Source: Oxalobacteraceae bacterium
GTDB lineage: Bacteria > Pseudomonadota > Gammaproteobacteria > Burkholderiales > Burkholderiaceae_D
NCBI GenBank assembly: GCA_003132085.1
Contig: PKWO01000253.1
Location: 400 to 7,876 of the forward strand
Direction: 5' to 3'
Length of the DNA stretch: 7,477 bases
The notes under the pieces are model-generated. The model was not told the DNA's origin and ran no database searches. It worked only from the letters and a program-made list of their open reading frames with translations. Position 1 is the stretch's first letter, and each line of letters starts with the position of its first letter. This document shows, one piece after another, positions 1 through 4,202 of this stretch. The position numbers were made by a program, and so were the translations under genes.

Positions 1-254
1 GCGCCGACGATTACCTGGCCAAACCGGCCAATGTCGATTCGATTTTGTCCGCGCTGCAATATGAAAAAACTGTCGGGGCCTCTGCACAATCGTACAGCGA
101 TCCAGTCCCGCTTACCGTAGATCGCCTCGAATGGGAACATATTCAACGAGTGCTGTCTGAGCACGGCGGCAATATCTCGTCAACCGCGAGGGCATTGAAT
201 ATGCACAGGAGAACACTGCAACGCAAACTCGGAAAAAAGCCGAGCGCCAAGTAA
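1..254 (+). CDS. RegA/PrrA/RoxR-family response regulator, C-terminal part (5' end outside window)
   Basis: The frame is open from the window edge (first full codon at 3) to TAA at 252-254, giving 83 residues. It begins with ADDYLAKP, the end of a receiver domain with the conserved lysine that contacts the phosphorylated aspartate. A short linker follows, then a Fis-type helix-turn-helix at about residues 45-80 (EHIQRVLSEHGGNISSTARALNMHRRTLQRKL). The NMHRRTLQRKL helix is the hallmark of the RegA/PrrA/ActR/RoxR group, redox-linked regulators of about 180 residues that partner a RegB/PrrB-type membrane kinase. The phosphoacceptor aspartate and the partner kinase would lie upstream, outside the window. 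The family call is firm from the HTH; a redox role is inferred from the family. I see no convincing terminator directly after the stop. Confidence 0.9.
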   Translation, partial: ADDYLAKPANVDSILSALQYEKTVGASAQSYSDPVPLTVDRLEWEHIQRVLSEHGGNISSTARALNMHRRTLQRKLGKKPSAK

Positions 255-288
255 AGAGCCCGGATGTTGGATGAATTCGCGAGAAGAT

Positions 289-340
289 CGCAGCAAAACA
301 AAACAAAACAAAACATTATGTTCCTGCTTGCTTTGCTGCG
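289..340. repeat. 9-bp inverted repeat enclosing an (AAAAC)4 tract
   Basis: CGCAGCAAA at 289-297 is perfectly complementary to TTTGCTGCG at 332-340. The 34-nt loop contains four exact tandem copies of AAAAC (295-314), the first of which overlaps the left arm. A small inner pairing, AACAT/ATGTT, lies around 312-322. The element sits in the 151-bp gap between the regulator gene and the dioxygenase gene and could be the 3' end of the first transcript or a regulatory site for the second. There is no T tract after it, so it is not a classical terminator. Otherwise I see nothing in 255-405. Confidence 0.6.
295..314. repeat. Simple sequence repeat, (AAAAC) x 4
   Basis: Four exact pentanucleotide units with no interruptions, about 90 bp upstream of the dioxygenase start codon. 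Such a tract can gain or lose units by slippage. Whether it affects expression cannot be told from one sequence. Confidence 0.85.
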
Positions 341-405
341 CCGTTTAGTTGACCATATACGAGTATGGAATACAGCGCGTTCGCCAACTTTGTCGGGCAT
401 CGATA

Positions 406-1044
406 ATGCACAACTCTCTGGATCTGTTCGGTGACCGCCAAGAGCTTGAAACAATCTGCATCGCAGATGCGGATATCAGGTTCATGCGCGCTTTTTATTC
501 CAAAGCGGTTGCCGACCGGTACCGCGACATACTTTTCAATGAAACTCCATGGCGCCAACACACAATAAGGGTCTGGGGCAAAGAGCATCCGCAACCGCGC
601 TTGGATGCGTGGTATGGCGATAGTGGGGCGCGATATTCCTACTCGGGCATCAGCATGGAGCCAAATGCCTGGACGCAGACTTTGCTGTCGATCAAATCGG
701 ATGTCGAACACATCGCCGGCGTGCGCTTCAACAGCGTGTTGATCAATTTATACAGAGATCAGCAGGATAGCGTTGGCTGGCATAGCGATGATGAGCCTGA
801 GCTTGGCCGAAATCCGGTGATCGGATCGCTCAGTCTGGGAGAAACACGAACATTCAAATTGAAACACAAAACGAAAAAACAAGAAAAGCCGCTTGCTATC
901 GATTTGACCCATGGGAGTTTGCTGGTGATGGCAGGAGCAACGCAGCAATGCTGGCTGCATGCGATTGACAAGGAGCGTGCGACCAAAGACCCAAGGATCA
1001 ACCTGACCTTCAGAAGTATCCATAAAAATACCGGCCGACATTGA
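406..1044 (+). CDS. alkB: AlkB-type 2-oxoglutarate/Fe(II)-dependent dioxygenase (DNA alkylation repair)
   Basis: A 212-residue protein of the AlkB superfamily, closest in style to the ALKBH2/ALKBH3 branch. These enzymes oxidatively remove methyl groups from 1-methyladenine and 3-methylcytosine in DNA or RNA, using Fe(II), O2 and 2-oxoglutarate. Visible motifs: PRLDAWYGDSGARYSYSG (65-81), which shapes the base pocket; NLYRDQQDSVGWHSDDE (114-130) with the HxD iron ligands H126 and D128; the distal iron ligand H185 (WLHAID); and RINLTFR (197-203), whose two arginines bind 2-oxoglutarate, as in RYNLTFR of E. coli AlkB. Every catalytic residue is present and the length is normal. The frame extends upstream to a TTG at 349, but those 19 residues (MTIYEYGIQRVRQLCRASI) do not look like family sequence, so ATG 406 is preferred although its ribosome site is weak. 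It is monocistronic and converges on the lipoprotein gene. Confidence 0.92.
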   Translation: MHNSLDLFGDRQELETICIADADIRFMRAFYSKAVADRYRDILFNETPWRQHTIRVWGKEHPQPRLDAWYGDSGARYSYSGISMEPNAWTQTLLSIKSDVEHIAGVRFNSVLINLYRDQQDSVGWHSDDEPELGRNPVIGSLSLGETRTFKLKHKTKKQEKPLAIDLTHGSLLVMAGATQQCWLHAIDKERATKDPRINLTFRSIHKNTGRH

Positions 1045-1064
1045 CGGACGAACGCATTGTCGGC
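1034..1064 (+). terminator. Hairpin overlapping the dioxygenase stop codon
   Basis: GCCGACA (1034-1040) pairs perfectly with TGTCGGC (1058-1064) around a 17-nt loop that contains the TGA stop. No T run follows. It may stabilise the 3' end or act together with the next hairpin. Confidence 0.3.
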
Positions 1065-1070
1065 AATCGA

Positions 1071-1101
1071 AACCTTGTGCCGCAAACGCCGTCACAAGGT
1101 T
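1071..1101. terminator. Candidate bidirectional terminator between convergent genes
   Basis: AACCTTGTG (1071-1079) and CACAAGGTT (1093-1101) form a perfect 9-bp stem with a 13-nt loop, 26 bp after the dioxygenase stop. The downstream sequence is only mildly T-rich (CAATATTCTC). The position between convergent genes supports a terminator role, but the missing U tract keeps this tentative. Confidence 0.45.
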
Positions 1102-1148
1102 CGCCAATATTCTCTGCGCACGATGTCACGTCAGATTGCTGCCAGGCC

Positions 1149-1178
1149 GACTGCGGATATCAAAGGGAAACCGCAGTC
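1149..1178 (-). terminator. Hairpin just downstream of the lipoprotein gene
   Basis: GACTGCGG (1149-1156) and CCGCAGTC (1171-1178) are perfectly complementary with a 14-nt loop, starting 3 bp past the lipoprotein TAA. With a one-base bulge the stem can add two more G-C pairs. No T run follows on the minus strand, so this is a candidate only. Confidence 0.4.
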
Positions 1179-1181
1179 CGG

Positions 1182-2009
1182 TTAGAGCTTCGTTCCGGTG
1201 AAAATAAGCCCATCTGTTCGCGCGTCGTCGGGCGCAAAAGCATATAGTAGCTTATTGGCCGTATCCAAATAAATCAAACCGGAAAACGATCTATTTGGCA
1301 AAGTGCATGGCGCGCCGCCGCTGGTAATCGTCGTGGTATAGCCATTGCCTTTAAATAGCGGCGACACCGTGCCGGTGTAAATGCAACCATCCGCTCCGGT
1401 GCCGGAAACGGTTGCTACGCCGAATTGGTTGCCGCCGTTCGCCGGCACGCTGGCCGGACTAAACACAAATGTTGCTCCTTCCGACCCAATCGAGGTTCCA
1501 ACCCTACCGGTGTAATTACCAGCCAAAGTTGCCAGATTCTGTACACCCTGATAGCCGCTGTTGTAAGTTAGGTTAAAGGTCGCGGTCGTACCGGAGGTCG
1601 GATAGGTGAACGTGCCGGCAATGTTTTGTCCGGTATTGTAGCCGCCGGTAAAGCTCGGAGAGGTCACCGTGCCGCTTTGAAAGTTGACGTCCACGGTGTC
1701 GGCTGAAGCCATAGCGCCGCCGGAAAACGTGAGTGTTCCTTCGGCTGCACCGGCCAAGACAGCCGACGTGTTTGCTCCAGAATAAAACGCGTAATACGGA
1801 CCCGTTGCAACGACGAATACCAGCATGTTTTGAGTATGGGTGGTGGTAACGTTAGTCGTAGGGTCAACCACTGCCACGGTAGCGGTACCGGTAAACAATC
1901 CTTCGGGAGTTGATTGTTGCGTCTCGGCTACGCTGCCACTGCCCCCGCAGGACGAAAGTATAGCTGCGCCGGAAATAGCGACGCCAAGACGGATGATAGA
2001 AGAAAACAT
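1182..2009 (-). CDS. Putative secreted lipoprotein, Gly/Thr/Ser-rich, unknown function
   Basis: A 275-residue protein with a lipoprotein signal: MFSSIIRLGV, a hydrophobic core, then the lipobox LSSC with the lipidated cysteine at position 21. A Gly/Ser tether (GGSGS) follows, suggesting lipid anchoring after Sec export. The rest is Gly/Thr/Ser/Ala-rich with alternating hydrophobic residues, which suggests an all-beta protein. There may be two related halves opening with EGLFTGTATV (about 36) and AGNYTGRVGT (about 163). Two more cysteines (209 and 235) could form a disulfide. ATG at 2007-2009 is preceded by an AAGGG ribosome site at good spacing. The gene is alone on its strand with a long structured leader. 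I do not recognise a named domain; many similar uncharacterised lipoproteins occur in Burkholderiales. Lipoprotein status is well supported, function unknown. Confidence 0.85.
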   Translation of the reverse strand: MFSSIIRLGVAISGAAILSSCGGSGSVAETQQSTPEGLFTGTATVAVVDPTTNVTTTHTQNMLVFVVATGPYYAFYSGANTSAVLAGAAEGTLTFSGGAMASADTVDVNFQSGTVTSPSFTGGYNTGQNIAGTFTYPTSGTTATFNLTYNSGYQGVQNLATLAGNYTGRVGTSIGSEGATFVFSPASVPANGGNQFGVATVSGTGADGCIYTGTVSPLFKGNGYTTTITSGGAPCTLPNRSFSGLIYLDTANKLLYAFAPDDARTDGLIFTGTKL

Positions 2010-2040
2010 GAAAGCCCTTAGATATTAAATATGACCAAAT

Positions 2041-2149
2041 ACAAACCGGATCGCGCAATCCGGTTAGGCATCGGTTTGTAAAATGCGTTCCATCAAAAAC
2101 AGGGGCTGGACAAACCCTGCAGGCGCCTTCCGCAAACCCCTGGCCTGCA
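2041..2149 (-). promoter_or_regulatory. Structured leader of the lipoprotein gene with competing hairpins
   Basis: Read on the minus strand, four arms come first in the order A-B-A'-B': A TGCAGGC (2149-2143), B CAGGGG (2142-2137), A' GCCTGCA (2124-2118), B' CCCCTG (2105-2100), followed directly by TTTTTG. A:A' (7 bp) and B:B' (6 bp) interleave, so they exclude each other or form a pseudoknot. B:B' plus the T run resembles an intrinsic terminator. Next come ACAAACCG (2079-2072), AACCGGAT (2065-2058) and ATCCGGTT (2051-2044), with CGGTTTGT at 2048-2041; the last two arms overlap by five bases, so only one of the two 8-bp stems can form fully. The layout resembles an attenuator. I do not match it to a named riboswitch. 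Confidence 0.5.
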
Positions 2150-2171
2150 TGCAATATTGTAAATCGGCTCA

Positions 2172-2201
2172 AGTATAGAGTAAGCCAGCGTATTGTTGCA
2201 A
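2172..2201 (-). promoter_or_regulatory. Candidate sigma-70 promoter for the lipoprotein gene
   Basis: On the minus strand: TTGCAA (2201-2196; 4/6 match to the -35 consensus), an 18-bp spacer, and TATACT (2177-2172; 5/6 match to the -10). Transcription would start near 2165, giving a leader of about 155 nt. A perfect TATAAT further upstream (2231-2226) lacks a good -35 partner. Confidence 0.4.
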
Positions 2202-2452
2202 AATGTAAGCATCGAGACTCAATATATTATATTTATGGCAACTTTAATAAATTATCATTTAGTCAATTAAATGGATGATGGCACCTTAGGCGCCGGACAA
2301 CATCCCGCATGCTACCGGCCATCGTCGGTAAGCCGACGTATGATATTCCGTCGTCGCGCGATCCAAAGAATGTGCGTCGCGGACAGGTGTAATTCGAAAA
2401 CATCGATGCCAAGGCGCGACCATAATCGGACATTGCATTTCTAAGGTCGCCA
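2202..2452. other. Gene-poor intergenic stretch, AT-rich on its left side
   Basis: Positions 2218-2275 are strongly AT-rich (runs such as AATATATTATATTTAT) and stand out from the surrounding sequence. To the right the composition returns to normal and holds a compact hairpin, CGTCGG (2323-2328), loop TAAG, CCGACG (2333-2338). A 57-codon frame (2271-2444, +) has no ribosome site and an implausible Arg-rich composition, so I do not call it a gene. I see no other gene here. Confidence 0.6.
2416..2450 (-). terminator. Weak hairpin after the DUF4124 gene
   Basis: GCGACC (2416-2421) and GGTCGC (2445-2450) are perfectly complementary around a 23-nt loop, beginning 2 bp past the stop codon of the minus-strand gene. 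There is no T run, so termination is only a possibility. Confidence 0.25.
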
Positions 2453-2947
2453 CTATTGGCAAGCGTCCCCCATAGATTGAATTTGCGCGTTCAATTTCTC
2501 GATTTCTCCCTGACGCTGATTCTCGTCCATCGACAGGTGTTCTCCGGTATCCGGATCGACACGCTTGGAAGGTCTCCCCGTTTCCAGCACGTTAAGCCGA
2601 CGCCGGTCATCCGCACAGGTCTGCCTGGCCTCTTCGACATCTTTCTCACTTTCTGCCGCGGCGGTAACGGCCTTCAGGCGGGCTTCCCTGCGCTGCTCAA
2701 ATGCCTTTTCCTGGCTATTCAGCGACTGCTTGGACGCGTCGTTTGATGACCCAGGCTTGAGTGGCGTTGGTATAAGCGTGGGTGCAGGCGCAGGTTGCAC
2801 AATATCTCTCTGCTTTACCGTGCCGTCCGGACACGTTTGCATATATGCCTTCTTACCGTTGACATCGATGCATTCAACGATCTGCGCCGAAACGAGCGTA
2901 GACCATCCGAACGCTACACCAGCCAATATCCATCGTGACGGGACCAA
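2453..2947 (-). CDS. Secreted DUF4124-domain protein with C-terminal Cys-bounded helical segment
   Basis: A 164-residue exported protein. The start chosen is TTG at 2947-2945, because GGGGAG lies exactly 6 nt upstream and the product then opens with a proper signal peptide (MVPSRWILAGVAFGWSTLVSA, cleavage before Q22). The frame runs on to an ATG at 3094, but that would bury the signal sequence behind 49 Cys- and Arg-rich residues. After the signal comes a DUF4124 segment (about 22-48: QIVECIDVNGKKAYMQTCPDGT) with C26 and C39, then a Pro-rich linker (51-65), a charged helix, and a final block bounded by C111 and C163 with the PDTGEHLSMDENQRQGEIEKLN pattern often seen after DUF4124 in betaproteobacteria. 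The four cysteines suggest two disulfides and a periplasmic location. Biochemical function is unknown. It is probably transcribed alone, since a good terminator separates it from the gene upstream. Confidence 0.82.
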   Translation of the reverse strand: MVPSRWILAGVAFGWSTLVSAQIVECIDVNGKKAYMQTCPDGTVKQRDIVQPAPAPTLIPTPLKPGSSNDASKQSLNSQEKAFEQRREARLKAVTAAAESEKDVEEARQTCADDRRRLNVLETGRPSKRVDPDTGEHLSMDENQRQGEIEKLNAQIQSMGDACQ

Positions 2948-2953
2948 TTCGTT

Positions 2954-2983
2954 CTCCCCAAGAACCTGAGTTTTACTCAGGTT
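2954..2983 (-). promoter_or_regulatory. Strong ribosome site with a perfect hairpin immediately upstream
   Basis: On the minus strand a perfect 9-bp stem with a 3-nt loop (AACCTGAGT at 2983-2975, ACTCAGGTT at 2971-2963) lies three bases before the ribosome site GGGGAG (2959-2954). That site is 6 nt from the TTG start and decides it. The hairpin could be an operator palindrome or a 5'-UTR structure that affects translation or mRNA stability. Confidence 0.6.
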
Positions 2984-3098
2984 AACGCATTTCAGACAAA
3001 CCGCCGGTGCCACCCGTTCTTTGAGATTTCTCAGACATACCGAAGAACAAGCGCAGGAACCGGCTGCGCGAACGCAGGCAAGGGATTGAACCATAGGA

Positions 3099-3132
3099 TG
3101 TCAACCATTGGCCGAACGAATTGCAGTGCAAT
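3099..3132 (-). promoter_or_regulatory. Possible promoter/operator upstream of the DUF4124 gene
   Basis: A perfect -35 hexamer TTGACA lies on the minus strand at 3104-3099, but no good -10 sits at the right distance. Sixteen bases further upstream is a 13-bp near-perfect palindrome, ATTGCA-G-TGCAAT (3120-3132). A direct repeat of GCATATC occupies 3161-3174. Together they mark the likely control region, with the exact promoter unresolved. Confidence 0.3.
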
Positions 3133-3182
3133 CCATCCATCGCGCTTACCAGAATTCGACGCATATCGCATATCGAAATACA

Positions 3183-3219
3183 ACGGGAGCGGCAGTCTTA
3201 CAACAACTGGCGCTCCCGT
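3183..3219 (-). terminator. Intrinsic terminator after the 160-aa gene
   Basis: ACGGGAGCG (3183-3191) pairs with CGCTCCCGT (3211-3219). After one G/G mismatch the stem continues CAGT (3193-3196) with ACTG (3206-3209), leaving a 9-nt loop. On the minus strand the hairpin is followed by TTGTATTT, a fair T-rich tail. It starts 18 bp past the stop codon at 3238. This is the strongest terminator in the window. Confidence 0.75.
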
Positions 3220-3237
3220 CACTTTCCCCCAAACGTG

Positions 3238-3720
3238 CTATGCCTTGAAGAACCTTCGATCTCGCCCCGACCCTGAATCTTGAATTTTCTTTGTCTTAAC
3301 AAGTGCATTCACGGCGAACGTCATGCGCCCCGACAGTTTCTGAATTTGTGTTTTTGTCGGCTTGAATCCAAGTCCGGCAATAGCAGCTTCCAAAATTTCT
3401 GAAGCAGACCGCGGTTGATCAGTTACAAGGTTCGACCAATAGTCGCCTCCTGTAAACGGAAGTTCATTGCCGTCAGCGACTTCTTTGACGTCTTTTTTCT
3501 TCTTCGCAGGCTTGACATGCTTGCCGGCCGCAACTTTAGGTCCGCGCTTAGCTACGTCAGCGATTGCCGCAGTTGGCGCGGCACTTTCCCCGGTAACACT
3601 GGCGAGCTGAGAAAGCGTCTTCTCTAAGGCTTCTATGCGTGTGGAATAAAAGGCAAGTCCTTCTTTTGCGTGGAACAACTCCGCTTCAATAGCCGCTTTT
3701 GCGGACTCTAGGTTTGACAT
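3238..3720 (-). CDS. Conserved hypothetical protein: coiled-coil N terminus, Lys-rich linker, possible winged-helix C terminus
   Basis: A 160-residue cytoplasmic protein with no signal peptide. Residues 1-42 (ESAKAAIEAELFHAKEGLAFYSTRIEALEKTLSQL) look like an amphipathic coiled coil. Residues 43-65 are an Ala-rich linker and 66-80 are strongly basic (KHVKPAKKKKDVK). Residues 85-160 form a compact domain beginning LPFTGGDYWSNLVTDQPRSASEIL and ending DSGSGRDRRFFKA; its helix pattern and final basic hairpin could fit a winged-helix fold, and with the Lys tract this suggests nucleic-acid binding. That is inference: I do not recognise a named domain. I recall similar proteins in Oxalobacteraceae. 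ATG at 3720-3718 has AGGAG 9 nt upstream, so the start is firm. The gene has its own promoter and terminator and appears monocistronic. Confidence 0.82.
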   Translation of the reverse strand: MSNLESAKAAIEAELFHAKEGLAFYSTRIEALEKTLSQLASVTGESAAPTAAIADVAKRGPKVAAGKHVKPAKKKKDVKEVADGNELPFTGGDYWSNLVTDQPRSASEILEAAIAGLGFKPTKTQIQKLSGRMTFAVNALVKTKKIQDSGSGRDRRFFKA

Positions 3721-3759
3721 GATTTTATTCTCCTAAGTGGGCGATGTACTGCGGCATAG

Positions 3760-3789
3760 ATTGTATCAGCAGCTTTGAAAAGCTGCCAG
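3760..3789 (-). promoter_or_regulatory. Candidate promoter of the 160-aa gene with a palindrome in the spacer
   Basis: On the minus strand: CTGGCA (3789-3784; 4/6 match to -35), an 18-bp spacer, TACAAT (3765-3760; 5/6 match to -10). The inverted repeat GCAGCTT (3769-3775) / AAGCTGC (3780-3786), 4-nt centre, fills the spacer and slightly overlaps the -35. A repressor bound there would block the promoter. The leader would be only about 35 nt. Confidence 0.45.
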
Positions 3790-3950
3790 TTAGCAGCATT
3801 TAACCGCAATTAGATCAGTATGAGAAGTGGTCTTTCATGTAATTACAGGAGCGTGAGATTCATCATCGGACCTCTCCATCACGAGAGACTACGCTGGACG
3901 AACGATAAAAAATGAACGATTATGGATATCCGCTCAAGTAACTGTCTGCA

Positions 3951-3968
3951 ATTACTTTTCTAAGTAAT
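3951..3968. repeat. Inverted repeat overlapping the first ATG of the 73-aa gene
   Basis: ATTACTT (3951-3957), loop TTCT, AAGTAAT (3962-3968) is a perfect 7-bp inverted repeat, with GCA/TGC flanks extending it past a one-base offset. It covers the first two bases of the ATG at 3967. It may be an operator or an mRNA hairpin. The rest of 3721-3950 beyond the promoter entry shows no gene. Confidence 0.5.
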
Positions 3969-4188
3969 GCGAAACACAAAAATGAACAAGGCCGCGACAC
4001 CCACAACGGAATCCGATTCCCAGCACCCGCATTGCCTTGAATGCATGCATTATTTCATTACCTGGGACGCGCAGTTTCCCTACGGCTGCAGGGCAATGAA
4101 TTTCAAGAGTAAACGTCAGCCGCAATTGGATGTGCTGGAGTCCTCCGGTCAAACTTGCCTGTTATTTTCAAAAAAGAGACGCTCTTGA
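3967..4188 (+). CDS. Small four-cysteine conserved hypothetical protein
   Basis: 73 residues. The core is CLECMHYFITWDAQFPYGCRAMNFKSK followed by GQTCLLFSKK: C23 and C26 as a CxxC pair, then C41 and C64, a spacing that could hold one zinc ion. The first 20 residues (Thr/Ser/Asn-rich) look disordered and there is no signal peptide. I recall small proteins with this HYFITWD..FPYGCRAM core in many proteobacteria, but know no established function. The start is uncertain: ATG 3967 has only a weak ribosome site and lies in an inverted repeat, while ATG 3982 would lose just five residues. It is convergent with the sensor kinase gene (14 bp between stops) and probably independent of it. Confidence 0.75.
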   Translation: MRNTKMNKAATPTTESDSQHPHCLECMHYFITWDAQFPYGCRAMNFKSKRQPQLDVLESSGQTCLLFSKKRRS

Positions 4189-4199
4189 CATTGCGAGCG
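4170..4199 (-). terminator. Candidate terminator of the two-component operon
   Basis: Downstream of the sensor stop, the minus strand offers two small alternative stems before a T-rich run: CGCTC/GAGCG (pairing 4195-4199 with 4180-4184) and AAGAG/CTCTT (4186-4182 with 4178-4174). Both lead into CTCTTTTTTG, ending near 4170. The stems are short (5 bp each) but the T run is good. The element lies inside the 3' end of the convergent 73-aa gene. Confidence 0.4.
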
Positions 4200-4202
4200 A
4201 CA

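Noticed and set aside
349..405. Upstream TTG start for the AlkB-type gene
   Set aside because: The 19 extra residues do not resemble the family and there is no ribosome site before the TTG; ATG 406 gives the usual length.
143..454. 103-codon minus-strand frame spanning the regulator tail and the AAAAC tract
   Set aside because: It is antisense to the conserved Fis-type HTH and reads Phe/Cys-rich through the simple repeat.
1041..1247. 68-codon plus-strand frame overlapping the AlkB stop codon
   Set aside because: TTG start, runs through the intergenic hairpins into the antisense of the lipoprotein gene, and has no domain.
2271..2444. 57-codon plus-strand frame in the intergenic region
   Set aside because: No ribosome site, Arg-rich product without family features, and it crosses a hairpin; a chance frame is more likely.
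2565..2969. 134-codon plus-strand frame antisense to the DUF4124 gene
   Set aside because: The minus strand encodes a signal peptide and DUF4124 motif with a strong ribosome site; the plus-strand product looks like a shadow.
2948..3094. Upstream extension of the DUF4124 gene to an ATG at 3094
   Set aside because: The extra 49 residues are Cys/Arg-rich, contain the 5' hairpin and ribosome site, and would bury the signal peptide.
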